Shown: one piece after another, positions 34,780-43,102 of the stretch
Layout of the letters: each line of letters starts with the position of its first letter
Position numbering within the stretch: the first letter of the stretch is position 1
Assembly (NCBI RefSeq): GCF_001902145.1
Contig: NZ_MRST01000017.1
Location: 149,666 to 213,665 of the forward strand
DNA length: 64,000 nt
Direction: 5' to 3'
DNA from: Pseudomonas fluorescens
GTDB lineage: Bacteria; Pseudomonadota; Gammaproteobacteria; Pseudomonadales; Pseudomonadaceae
Translations under genes and position numbers: made by a program
The notes under the pieces: generated by a model
Database searches by the model: none
Told to the model about the DNA's origin: nothing
The model's input: the letters and a program-made list of their open reading frames with translations, nothing else

Positions 34780-34797
34780 GACAATCAAAAAATTGTC
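34780..34797. promoter_or_regulatory. Palindromic operator candidate between DMT exporter and MocR regulator
   Basis: GACAAT-caaaaa-ATTGTC is a perfect 6-bp inverted repeat ending 14 bases before the regulator ATG and 55 bases from the exporter start. Likely bound by the adjacent MocR regulator; inference. Confidence 0.4.
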
Positions 34798-34811
34798 ATG
34801 GATACATCCCT

Positions 34812-36137
34812 ATGCCCCGTGCTCGCTACAAGTCGTTGGTCGATACCTTCGCCGAGGCCATCCGCAGCGGCCAATTGCAGCCCGGCACGCGGTTGCCTAC
34901 CCATCGGCAATTGGCCGCTGAGCACGGCCTGGCCTTGGTCACCGCCAGCCGGGTGTACAGCGAGCTGGAAGCCATGGGCCTGGTCAGTGGCGAAACCGGG
35001 CGCGGCACCTTCGTGCGTGAAATTGCCTTGCCACCGGGGCAGGGCAGTGGGCAGATGACGGTTGCGGCGGGGTTGCTGGACCTGAATTTCAACTACCCGT
35101 CTTTGCCGGGTCAGGCCGAGCTGCTGCGCACGGCGTTGCGCCAACTCGCCCTGTCTGGCGACCTGGAGGCGTTGCTGCGTTACCAGCCCCATGCCGGGCG
35201 TGTGCACGAACGCGCCGCCGTGGCCCGGCACTTGTTGAACCGAGGGCTGACGGTGCAAGCCGAGCAGGTGCTGGTGGTCAGCGGTGCCCAGCATGGCCTG
35301 GCGGTGAGCATGATGACCTTGCTCAAGCCTGGGGATGTGGTCGCGGTGGATGCATTGACCTATTCGGGTTTCAAGGTACTGGCCGAAACCCTGCACCTGG
35401 AACTGGTCGCCATCCCAGTCACCGCCAGCGGCCCGGACCTCGACCACCTGCACAGCCTGTGTCGTCAGCGCCCGGTGCGAGCGGTGTACAGCATGCCGAC
35501 CCTGCATAACCCATTGGGCTGGGTGATGAGCCTGGCGCAGCGCGAGCGCTTGGTGGCAATCGCCCGGCAGCACAACCTGATGATCATCGAGGATGGCGCC
35601 TATGCGTTTCTCGCCCAGGAAGCGCCGCCACCCTTGGCGACGCTCGCCCCGGAGCGCACGGTGTACATCGGCGGGCTGTCCAAGAGTGTCGCCACCGGTT
35701 TGCGCGTGGGCTTTATCGCTGCGCCTATGGCTTGGGTAAGCGGCTTGGAACGCACGATCATGGCCACCACCTGGAACGTGCCGGGGGTGATGAGTGCGAT
35801 TGCGGTGGGCTGGCTCGAGGACGGTACGGTGGCGCAACTGGAGGCGCAAAAGCGCGCGGATGCCCAGGCTCGCCAGGCGTTGGCGGCACAGGTGCTGACT
35901 GGTGTGAAGACGATCAGCCACCCGTCCTCCTATTTTCTATGGCTGCCGTTGGCGGAAGACGCCCGCGCCGATCAAGTCGCCATGACTTTGCAGCGCGCAG
36001 GCATCTCGGTTTCGACCGCCGAACCGTTCGCGGTCTCGGCCCAGGTGCCCCACGCGCTGCGCCTGGCCCTGGGTTCGGTGCCCATGGCGGCGTTGCGCGA
36101 GGCGCTGGTGAAGGTGCGCAAGGTGGTGGCGTGGTGA
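34812..36137 (+). CDS. MocR-type PLP-dependent transcription regulator
   Basis: 441 residues. The GntR winged helix spans about 5-70 (SLVDTFAEAIRSGQLQPGTRLPTHRQLA, GRGTFV). The aminotransferase-like domain follows from about 100, with VSGAQHGLAVSM, MPTLHNPLGWVMS, IIEDGAYAFLAQE and the PLP lysine in YIGGLSKSVATGLRVGF. The family uses PLP or an amino compound as effector. Divergent from the DMT exporter with a palindrome near its start codon, which suggests control of both genes. Unlike the MocR at the left edge it lacks the DDYDSE motif, so the two are separate branches. Confidence 0.9.
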   Translation: MPRARYKSLVDTFAEAIRSGQLQPGTRLPTHRQLAAEHGLALVTASRVYSELEAMGLVSGETGRGTFVREIALPPGQGSGQMTVAAGLLDLNFNYPSLPGQAELLRTALRQLALSGDLEALLRYQPHAGRVHERAAVARHLLNRGLTVQAEQVLVVSGAQHGLAVSMMTLLKPGDVVAVDALTYSGFKVLAETLHLELVAIPVTASGPDLDHLHSLCRQRPVRAVYSMPTLHNPLGWVMSLAQRERLVAIARQHNLMIIEDGAYAFLAQEAPPPLATLAPERTVYIGGLSKSVATGLRVGFIAAPMAWVSGLERTIMATTWNVPGVMSAIAVGWLEDGTVAQLEAQKRADAQARQALAAQVLTGVKTISHPSSYFLWLPLAEDARADQVAMTLQRAGISVSTAEPFAVSAQVPHALRLALGSVPMAALREALVKVRKVVAW

Positions 36138-36181
36138 GCGAAGACCCAGCCAGGGCTTGATTTGAAATACGGGCAAAATGT

Positions 36182-36694
36182 TGTGGGAGCTGGCTTGCCT
36201 GCGATAGCGGCCTGACAGCCTATGCCCTATCTACCTGACGCCCCGCGACCAACTGTGGGAGCGGGCTTGCTCGCGAAGACGGCCTCACAGTCAACACAGT
36301 TATACCTAGTACATATCCATTCCTGCGGTAACGGCCTCTTAGGGTTCCGCCCTGACGGCGGGTCACTTTGGAAAAGCCCCAAAGTAACCAAAGGGCTCTT
36401 GCCCCACCACTCGGCACCTCGCTTAGGCTCGGTGTGCCCGAACGCAGGCTTGAATCCGTGGGCCGCCGCCACGCGCCATCCATGGCGCGGGGCGGCTAAC
36501 CCGGCGTCCTGCCGGGTTACCCACGAATTCAAGCCTGCGTTCGGCCAGCGTGGTTTAACGGGGCGCCTGAGATCAAAAGCAGATCAAGAGCAAGATCAAA
36601 AGCGGCTCGCTTCGCATCGTGGTTACCTGTGGGCGGCACATTCGACATCTCTGTCGATTGAACGGCCGCCATCGCAGGCAAGCCAGCTCCCACA
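36182..36694. repeat. Split REP pair containing a second REP and a dispersed repeat
   Basis: Perfect 24-bp inverted arms (beginning TGTGGGAGCTGGCTTGCC) lie at 36182-36205 and 36671-36694, 465 bases apart instead of the usual 40-60. Between them are a lone type B REP arm at 36254-36282 and the dispersed element at 36330-36580. Reads as insertion into an older REP pair. Confidence 0.65.
36330..36580. repeat. Dispersed Pseudomonas intergenic repeat with long inverted arms
   Basis: The core is a 24-bp inverted repeat with a single mismatch, 36439-36462 and 36520-36543, around two smaller hairpins (GCGCCATCCATGGCGC and CCCGGCGTCCTGCCGGG). I recall this sequence recurring between genes in fluorescens-group genomes, often with spurious ORFs called in it. 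The short ORFs on both strands here are therefore rejected as genes. No transposase is present. Limits are approximate. Confidence 0.6.
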
Positions 36695-36706
36695 GGTTGA
36701 CTGCGT

Positions 36707-38413
36707 TCAGCTGGCTGCCAGCGGCGGCGTACGCGGTGGGATCATCCGTTTGCTGCCGGTGGCTTCGAACGCCGAGGCAAAGCGCAACAGCGCCGAATCG
36801 TCATAGGCACGCCCGGCGAAGGTCAGCCCCACCGGCATGCCGATGTCCGCCATCACGCCCATTGGCACGGTGACGGTGGGCACGCCCAGGTGGCGGATGG
36901 CGAGGTTGCCGTTGGCGACCCACACGCCGTTGCTCCAGGCGATGTCGGCAGACGCTTCGTTTACATCGGCATCGGCCGGGCCTACGTCGGCCACGGTGGG
37001 GAACAGCACGGCGTCGAGCCCAAGGGTGTCCATCCAGTCTTCCAGGTCCAGCCGTCGGGTTCGCTCCAGGCCGCGCAGGCCATCGGGTACGGTGCCGATC
37101 TGGTCCCATGGCGTGATGCCGCGTTGGGCCATGCGTACGTATTCGTCCATGCCAGCGGCCAGGTCGTCTTCACGGTTGGGCAGGGTGCCGGGGTCGTGGG
37201 GGAAGATCTTCGGCCCGTCCACATCGGTCAGACGGTTCAGGTTCGGGTCGCCGTTGGCGCGCAGGAAGTCATCGAAAGCCCATGCAGACAGTTCCCACAG
37301 CTCGTCGTGGAGGAACTCCTTGGAAACCAGGCCACGGGTAAACACCGTCGGCGCGCCGGGGCGATCGCCTTCGCAGTTGGACACCAACGGGAAATCCACT
37401 TCGATCACTTCGGCACCGGCGGTTTCCAGTGCCTGGCGTGCGGCTTGCCACAGTTCGATCACCGTAGCGCGGGTGTGGATCTTTTGCCCGGTTGGGCCGC
37501 CGATACCGGGTTTTTCGCTGGTGCCAGCATCCGGGTCGGCGTTGATGTACATGCGCGGCACGCCAAAGCGCTTGCCGGCCAGGCTTTCGCTGTTGACTGC
37601 CAGGGCCGCGTAGGACGCCGGGCGCACAGAGGTGACGCTGGGGATCGGCACCCAGGGTTGCAGGCGCCACAGATCACCACGTGTGTCCGGGTCTTCGGCC
37701 ACCACGACGTCGAGCACTTCCAGCAGGTCGGCCATGGTGCGCGCATAGGGCACCACCACGTCCATGGTCGGGGTCAGCGGCCAGTTGCCGCGCACCGAAA
37801 TCACGCCACGGGACGGCGTGTAGGCACACAAGCCATTATTGGAGGCCGGGCCGCGACCGCTGGACCAGGTTTCTTCAGCCAGCCCGAACGCGGCAAAGCT
37901 GGCGGCGGTGGCGGTACCGGCACCGTTGGAGGAACCCGACGCAAACGGCGCGGTGAGGTAGTGGGCGTTGTAGGGGCTTTCGGCGCGACCGTACACGCCA
38001 CGCTGCATACCGCCATTGGCCATCGGCGGCATGTTGGTCTTGCCCAGGCAGATGGCGCCGCCGGCACGCAGACGCTCAATGGTGAAGGCATCGCGCTGGG
38101 CCACCAGCTTGGCAAACGCCGGGCTGCCGGATGCAGCCGTCAACCCCTTGACCAGGTAACTGTCCTTGGCGGTGTAAGGAATGCCATCCAGCGGCCCCAG
38201 GGTTTGCCCCTTGGCGCGGCGTGCATCGGACGCCTGGGCTTCTTTGAGCGCTTCGGGATTGCGTACCACCACGGCGTTCAGCGCAGTGGCCGTCTGCGGG
38301 CCATCGTAGGCATCGATCCGCGCCAGGTACGCCTGCACCAGTTCAACCGCCGTGGTCTGGCCGGCTTCAAGCGCAGCGCGCAATTGGGCAATGGAGACTT
38401 CAGTAACTTGCAT
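36707..38413 (-). CDS. Amidase signature family protein
   Basis: 568 residues from ATG 38413. Catalytic Lys lies in YTAKDSYLVKG near residue 82, the Gly/Ser-rich signature FASGSSNGAGTATAA near 160, and the region equivalent to the nucleophile Ser reads WSSGRGPASNNG, where the second Ser aligns with the catalytic one. Family members hydrolyse amide or ester bonds of very different substrates. The Gly/Ser signature departs from the common GGSSGG form, so the substrate may be unusual. The C-terminus ends 12 bases from the split REP pair. Stands alone, no operon partners. Confidence 0.85.
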   Translation of the reverse strand: MQVTEVSIAQLRAALEAGQTTAVELVQAYLARIDAYDGPQTATALNAVVVRNPEALKEAQASDARRAKGQTLGPLDGIPYTAKDSYLVKGLTAASGSPAFAKLVAQRDAFTIERLRAGGAICLGKTNMPPMANGGMQRGVYGRAESPYNAHYLTAPFASGSSNGAGTATAASFAAFGLAEETWSSGRGPASNNGLCAYTPSRGVISVRGNWPLTPTMDVVVPYARTMADLLEVLDVVVAEDPDTRGDLWRLQPWVPIPSVTSVRPASYAALAVNSESLAGKRFGVPRMYINADPDAGTSEKPGIGGPTGQKIHTRATVIELWQAARQALETAGAEVIEVDFPLVSNCEGDRPGAPTVFTRGLVSKEFLHDELWELSAWAFDDFLRANGDPNLNRLTDVDGPKIFPHDPGTLPNREDDLAAGMDEYVRMAQRGITPWDQIGTVPDGLRGLERTRRLDLEDWMDTLGLDAVLFPTVADVGPADADVNEASADIAWSNGVWVANGNLAIRHLGVPTVTVPMGVMADIGMPVGLTFAGRAYDDSALLRFASAFEATGSKRMIPPRTPPLAAS

Positions 38414-38607
38414 CACGTTTTTTTCGCCGCCTTCAAGTGGGGGTATGGCGGCAGTCTACGTACAGATATTTCACAAAACCAGCGCGGCATACTTCGCGTA
38501 GGCGGCGCGCAGGACATCTCGAGAAAGACGTCAGCAGGATTGCGAGCGGCAGCCTCTTGTCGCTAAGGTGGCCGCGCTGATTAACGTTGCACTTCAAGGA
38601 AGAGACC

Positions 38608-38922
38608 ATGCAAAAACCTTATATCGCCCTGGCTGCCTTGCTGGGATTTACCGTCTATACCGTGGCGACCATGCTCACGGCCGAACAATCACTGCTGGCA
38701 TTTGGATGGGAACTGATGTCCAGGCCAGATACGGCGCAGGTGGTGATTGACCTGTATCTGATGGCGGTGCTGGCGTGTGTGTGGATGTACCGGGATGCCC
38801 GTGGGCGAGGGCGCTCGCTGGCCTCTGTGTTGCCGTATTTTTTACTGACCGCAGTGTTTGTGTCGGTAGGGCCGTTGCTTTACATCGTGGTGAATGGATT
38901 TTTCCGTCGAACACTCAATTAA
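38608..38922 (+). CDS. DUF2834 membrane protein
   Basis: 104 residues, three predicted membrane helices (IALAALLGFTVYTVATML, IDLYLMAVLACVWMY, LPYFLLTAVFVSVGPLLYIVV), matching the small DUF2834 family in length and pattern. ATG 38608 has AAGGAAGAG before it. Function unknown. Single gene followed by a hairpin at 38930-38955. Confidence 0.8.
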   Translation: MQKPYIALAALLGFTVYTVATMLTAEQSLLAFGWELMSRPDTAQVVIDLYLMAVLACVWMYRDARGRGRSLASVLPYFLLTAVFVSVGPLLYIVVNGFFRRTLN

Positions 38923-38929
38923 GTGTGTG

Positions 38930-38955
38930 TGGCAAGGGCCCAAGCTCCCTTGCCA
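38930..38955. terminator. Bidirectional hairpin between convergent genes
   Basis: TGGCAAGGG and CCCTTGCCA form a perfect 9-bp stem with an 8-base loop just after the DUF2834 stop and 19 bases beyond the binding-protein stop. No strong T run. Confidence 0.5.
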
Positions 38956-38973
38956 CGAGTAGCGCGCGGCCTG

Positions 38974-39897
38974 TCAGGGATTGAGGAACGCCTGGTAATT
39001 GTCCTTGGTGATCTGCTGATAAGGAATGGTCAGCTCCGCCGTGTACGGCTGCTGCTTGACCATCTTCACCGCCAGGTCGATGGAGCCCACTGCCTGGCCC
39101 TTGTTGTCCTGGTACACCGTGACCAGCAACTGGCCTTTTTTGACCGCGTCCAATCCGGCTGCGCCGCCGTCGCTGCCGGCCACCAGGATGTCCTTGCCCG
39201 GTTGCATGCCCGCCTGGCTGATAGCCATGGATGCGCCGATCGCCATTTCATCGGCATTCGCCGCCACGGCATCGATTTTGCGCCCGGATACGATCCAGTT
39301 GTTCATCAAGTCAATCGCCTTGCCGCGTTGCCATTCGGCGCTTTGCTCCTCGACGATCTTGATGTCGGGGTAGTCCTTGAGCACGGTCTTCACCCCCAAC
39401 GTGCGGTTATGGGTGGCGTTGTTGGACAGCAGCCCGAGCATGATCGCCAGGTTGCCCTTGCCGCCCATTTTCTCGGCCAGGTAGCGCATCTGGATTTCGC
39501 CGGCCTTGATCTCGTCCGAGCCGACATAGCCCACGCCCGCTGGCACCTCATTGAACTCGGGGCGGCGGTTGACGTACACCAGCGGGATCTTGGCCTGCTG
39601 GGCATTGAGCGTCATCTTCTGGGTGGCGGCCGTGTCCACCGCGTTGACGATAATCGCGTCCATGCCTTGGGCGGTGAAGTTTTGCACCTGGTTGAGTTGG
39701 CGCACCACATCGCCCTGGGCGTCTTCGAATTGCAGGGTGACGTCGGGCAGTTCCCTGGCGTGGGCGGCCATGTAGTCGCGCATTTGTGCGAGGAATACGT
39801 CGTCCACCTGGGCGATGCTCACGCCGATGCGAATATCGGCCAGCGCCCAAGGGCTGAACGCCAGGACTAACAGTGCTGCAAGGAGTTGCTTCTTCAT
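38974..39897 (-). CDS. Sugar-type ABC transporter substrate-binding protein
   Basis: 307 residues with a Sec signal peptide ending SPWALA (about residue 20). Peripla_BP_4 fold: IRIGVSIAQVDDVFLAQM, GMDAIIVNAVDTAA, VYVNRRPEF, GYVGSDEIKAG and ANADEMAIGASMA follow the RbsB/inositol-binding pattern. No ATPase or permease gene is present beside it, so it must use a transporter encoded elsewhere or have lost its own. Last gene of the SDR / dioxygenase / binding-protein operon, 42 bases after the dioxygenase. By context the ligand is likely an inositol-like polyol. Confidence 0.88.
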   Translation of the reverse strand: MKKQLLAALLVLAFSPWALADIRIGVSIAQVDDVFLAQMRDYMAAHARELPDVTLQFEDAQGDVVRQLNQVQNFTAQGMDAIIVNAVDTAATQKMTLNAQQAKIPLVYVNRRPEFNEVPAGVGYVGSDEIKAGEIQMRYLAEKMGGKGNLAIMLGLLSNNATHNRTLGVKTVLKDYPDIKIVEEQSAEWQRGKAIDLMNNWIVSGRKIDAVAANADEMAIGASMAISQAGMQPGKDILVAGSDGGAAGLDAVKKGQLLVTVYQDNKGQAVGSIDLAVKMVKQQPYTAELTIPYQQITKDNYQAFLNP

Positions 39898-39939
39898 GGT
39901 TGTGCTCCGTTGTTTTTGTTGTTGTCAAAGCAGGGCGTT

Positions 39940-41064
39940 TCACGCTTGGCGTTTGGCCCGCAGCTGCGCCACGGCGGCGGCGAAGTCCGAGCACGGCCAG
40001 CGTTCGTCGAGGGCTTGCAGCATCAGCTGTTGCCCGGTTTGCGGGGCCAGGCCCTGCAAGGGTGGGTCGGTGTCGAGGTTGGTGGGGAAGGAATACCCGT
40101 CTGCGGTACAGGCGACCACGGCTTGGGCATCCAGGTTGGGGTTGGCGAGCAGCACCGGGTACACCGCCAGCATCATGCGGTCGCGGTCGATGGCTTCCAT
40201 TGGCTTGCCGAATGCCGAGGATATTTGCAGCAGGTTGGCCATGCGCTGGCGGTCGGCCGTGCGGTTGGTGCCAGCGGCATGGAACAGCGCCGGGTTGAAG
40301 AACAGCAAGTCGCCCTTGTTCAGCGGCAATTGCACCGCGTGGTGCTGGAAGTAATCGATAAACTCCGTACGACGCCACGCCAGGTACCCCAAGGCGTACT
40401 GCTGGGAAAAGGGCAGCAGTTGGGTGGGGCCGGTTTCCAGCGGCATATCCGAGTGTGCGATAGCACCTTGCAACGTCAGATGTTGGGACAGCGCATGCAG
40501 CGGCAGCGGAAAACGTTCGACCACATCGTTGGTCTGGAAACCCAGGTGATAGTCACGGTGCGGCTGCTGCGCCTGGCCACCTGGATGCACCACATTGACT
40601 TGCGCCGTGACTTGAAAGCCCGGCCCCAACCAGGCTTCGGCGATCAACCCCAGCAGCGGGTTGGCGTAGTACTCGGCAAAGGACTCGGGGGACTGTAGGG
40701 CCGCCTTCTGCAGCGCGTTCCAGATCCTGCCATTGCTGCCAGCCTTGGCAAAGTGATCGGCGGCCACGCCTTGGGCGGCTTCATGGGCAAAGATCGCGTC
40801 GAAGACCTGGCTGTGGCGGTCCACCACTTCCAGGTCTTCATAGGCTTGGCGCACCACCATGACGCCGGGCCCGTCACGGAACAGGTGATGCAGTTCGTTC
40901 ATGACGACCAGGCGGTCGCTGTTGCGCAAGGTGTGGGCTTGATAGATCGGTACATTGCCTTGTACCTCAAGGCACAGCGGGTAGTCGCTGGCGTGGGTGC
41001 GCTGTGCACAGATCCGGCTGAAGTCGGCCAGGCGCACCGCCTCGCCGGTCACGAAAGCCGACAT
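39940..41064 (-). CDS. Phytanoyl-CoA dioxygenase (PhyH) family protein
   Basis: 374 residues from ATG 41064, which overlaps the upstream SDR stop by one base. Fe(II)/2-oxoglutarate oxygenase fold: the facial triad is visible as PHRDYHLGF (His-x-Asp near residue 170) and the distal His in NPALFHAAGTNRTADRQR, where an Arg positions 2-oxoglutarate. PhyH-like enzymes in catabolic operons hydroxylate or demethylate small substrates. With an SDR, an inositol-dehydrogenase-like gene and a sugar-binding protein nearby, removal of an O- or N-methyl group from a methylated inositol is an attractive guess, not shown. Confidence 0.83.
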   Translation of the reverse strand: MSAFVTGEAVRLADFSRICAQRTHASDYPLCLEVQGNVPIYQAHTLRNSDRLVVMNELHHLFRDGPGVMVVRQAYEDLEVVDRHSQVFDAIFAHEAAQGVAADHFAKAGSNGRIWNALQKAALQSPESFAEYYANPLLGLIAEAWLGPGFQVTAQVNVVHPGGQAQQPHRDYHLGFQTNDVVERFPLPLHALSQHLTLQGAIAHSDMPLETGPTQLLPFSQQYALGYLAWRRTEFIDYFQHHAVQLPLNKGDLLFFNPALFHAAGTNRTADRQRMANLLQISSAFGKPMEAIDRDRMMLAVYPVLLANPNLDAQAVVACTADGYSFPTNLDTDPPLQGLAPQTGQQLMLQALDERWPCSDFAAAVAQLRAKRQA

Positions 41065-41909
41065 CACGCACCTCCTGGCAGGCTCAGGGCCTGGTGAGGT
41101 TGCGGAGTGCTGCTGTCGGTGCAGCCGACCACACCTTGTTCCAGATCGATCACTGCGCCGCTCATCATTCCCGACTCAGCGGACAGCAGAAATGCCACGC
41201 TGCGCGCCACCTCTTCGGGCTTGAGCAGGCGCCCAAACGGTTGGGCGCGCTCGGCGTCGGCCAGCCAGCCGTCCTGGGCACCGTGGTACTGGCGCTGGAT
41301 CTGATCCTCGTGGGGCGTGTCCATCCAGCCGATATTCAGGCCATTCACGCGGATGCGGTTGCGCAAGGCACTGAATGCGACGTTCTTGGTCAGGATCGCC
41401 AGCGCGCCCTTGGACGCCGCATAGGCACTCAAGAACGACTGTCCACCATGGCCGGTAACGCTCTGGATATTGACTACCGCACCCTCCACACTGTTGCTGA
41501 TCATCAGCTTCAGTGCTTCCTGCATCAGGAAAAACGGCGCCCGCACATTCACCGCAAACAAGCGCTCGAACAGCTCCGGCGAGGTGTCGAGAATGGTGCC
41601 ACGGTCGGACATGCCGGCGCAGTTCACCAAGCCGTGCAAGGTACCGAAATGGACGCGCGCCGCTTCGATGATTGCGCGGCAGTCCTCGACCTTTTCAAGG
41701 TCGGCCTCGACAAAAAATGCCTGGCAATCCAGCTGTGCCAGCAGCCGCACCTGCGCTTCGCCCTCGGCACGGCGACGCCCGCAAATAATCAGCCCGGCCG
41801 CACCCCGGCGAGCCAAGGTATGGGCCACCGCCGCGCCGAGGCCCTGGGTGCTGCCGGTCACGACAAAGTATTGGCCGCTGAACGAGGTCGCAAGATCGGT
41901 GTGGGGCAT
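41064..41909 (-). CDS. SDR family oxidoreductase
   Basis: 281 residues from ATG 41909 with AGGAGAACC upstream. NAD(P) motif TGSTQGLGAAVA near residue 20, NCAGMSD near 95, catalytic Ser in NIQSVTGHGG and YAASKGAL (Tyr-x3-Lys) near 165. The C-terminus is extended by about 20 residues beyond the usual end. First gene of the leftward operon, translationally coupled to the dioxygenase and divergent from the LacI regulator. Probably oxidises a hydroxyl of the locus substrate. Confidence 0.87.
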   Translation of the reverse strand: MPHTDLATSFSGQYFVVTGSTQGLGAAVAHTLARRGAAGLIICGRRRAEGEAQVRLLAQLDCQAFFVEADLEKVEDCRAIIEAARVHFGTLHGLVNCAGMSDRGTILDTSPELFERLFAVNVRAPFFLMQEALKLMISNSVEGAVVNIQSVTGHGGQSFLSAYAASKGALAILTKNVAFSALRNRIRVNGLNIGWMDTPHEDQIQRQYHGAQDGWLADAERAQPFGRLLKPEEVARSVAFLLSAESGMMSGAVIDLEQGVVGCTDSSTPQPHQALSLPGGA

Positions 41910-41964
41910 TAGGGTTCTCCTGGAATTTTTGTTGTTTTGCTGGCCCGGCTCGACGCCGGACACA

Positions 41965-42023
41965 ACTGAGACTAGCATTGCAAAACCTCAGTAACGCCCA
42001 AAAAAGACCTCAAAAAAACCTCA
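41965..42023. promoter_or_regulatory. Putative LacI-type operator region with ACCTCA repeats
   Basis: ACCTCA occurs at 41985, 42007 and 42018, spaced 22 and 11 bases apart, that is one or two helical turns. ACTGAG at 41965-41970 is an inverted partner of CTCAGT at 41987-41992. The region lies between the divergent SDR and LacI genes; binding by the LacI protein is inferred. Confidence 0.35.
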
Positions 42024-42033
42024 GGCGAAACCC

Positions 42034-43059
42034 ATGCTCGAACGTGCAAAACACTTTTCCATCAAGCAACTCGCCACCCAGGCTGGCGTCAGCAAGGCCA
42101 CGGTGGACCGCGTGCTGCACCAGCGTGGCAGCGTGCACGCCCAGACCCGGCGGCGTATCGAGCAGGCGTTGGAGGAGTTGGAATCCCAGGAGAAAAATGG
42201 CTTGGCCGTGGGGCGCACCTTCCATGTGGACGTGATCATGCACACGCCCCAGCGTTTCAGCGCGGCGGTGCAGGCGGCGATCGTTGGCCAATTGGCCAGC
42301 CTGGCCCCGTTTCGCATCGCGCCACGTTTTCACCTGTTCGAGGAGATCGAGCCCCAGGCCATGCACGACCAACTGCTGCGCTGCCTCGACACGGGCAGCC
42401 AGGGTGTGGTGCTCAAGGCTGCGGATGAGCCGGCGGTGAACCTGGCCGTCAAGCAACTGATTGCGGCCGGCATTCCGGTGGTGACCTTGGTCACCGACCT
42501 GCCCCAAAGCGAGCGCATCGGCTATGTGGGCATGGACAATCGCACAGCCGGCCAGACCGCTGCCTACCTGATGTCGCGCTGGCTGCCGACCGATCCTCAG
42601 GACGTGGCGGTGGTGATTGGCAGCGAATTGTTCCGCGGCGAAGAAGAGCGCGAGATGGGTTTTCGCGCCTGGCTGCGTGGCCGCGCCGAGCACCTGCGGG
42701 TACTGGATATCAGCGGCGGCTACGGCGTGTATGAGCGCACCTTTGAACGAGTGACCCAAGCCTTGCACCAGCACCCCGGGCTGAAGGCGGTGTACAGCGT
42801 CGGCGGTGGCAACCGTGCAATTGTCGACGCGTTTGCCGCGCAAGACCGTTCATTGGAGGTATTCATCGGCCACGACCTTGACGAAGAAAACCGCCAACTG
42901 CTGCGCGAAGAAAAAGTCGCGGCGATCATTGATCACAACCTGCAGATCGATGCCCGCCACGTATTCCTGCACATCCTGCAATACCACCGGCTATGGAAGG
43001 CCGGGCCGATTGCGCCGTCACAGGTGCAGATCGTCACGCCGTTCAACCTGCCGGACTGA
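42034..43059 (+). CDS. LacI-family transcription regulator
   Basis: 341 residues. The N-terminal headpiece is FSIKQLATQAGVSKATVDRVL with the hinge region RRRIEQALEEL, followed by a sugar-binding domain like periplasmic binding proteins (HVDVIMHTPQRFSAAVQ, GVVLKAADEPAVN, IGYVGMDNRTAGQTAA, VYSVGGGNRAIVDA). TVDRVL replaces the usual TVSRVL, typical of the subgroup linked with inositol or mixed polyol loci. It is divergent from the SDR operon and 43 bases upstream of the inositol-dehydrogenase-like gene, so it probably controls both. No RBS stronger than GGCGAAA is seen. Confidence 0.9.
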   Translation: MLERAKHFSIKQLATQAGVSKATVDRVLHQRGSVHAQTRRRIEQALEELESQEKNGLAVGRTFHVDVIMHTPQRFSAAVQAAIVGQLASLAPFRIAPRFHLFEEIEPQAMHDQLLRCLDTGSQGVVLKAADEPAVNLAVKQLIAAGIPVVTLVTDLPQSERIGYVGMDNRTAGQTAAYLMSRWLPTDPQDVAVVIGSELFRGEEEREMGFRAWLRGRAEHLRVLDISGGYGVYERTFERVTQALHQHPGLKAVYSVGGGNRAIVDAFAAQDRSLEVFIGHDLDEENRQLLREEKVAAIIDHNLQIDARHVFLHILQYHRLWKAGPIAPSQVQIVTPFNLPD

Positions 43060-43102
43060 AGTGCTGAAACACCCTATCCAATAACAATCCAGGAGTTCGA
43101 CC

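Noticed and set aside
36222..36806. Long ORFs on both strands within the repeat region
   Set aside because: They lie in REP and dispersed-repeat sequence with no ribosome site or family features and match the spurious ORFs usual for this repeat.
36890..38566. 558-residue plus-strand ORF opposite the amidase gene
   Set aside because: Mirror frame of a clear amidase; no ribosome site or recognisable domain.
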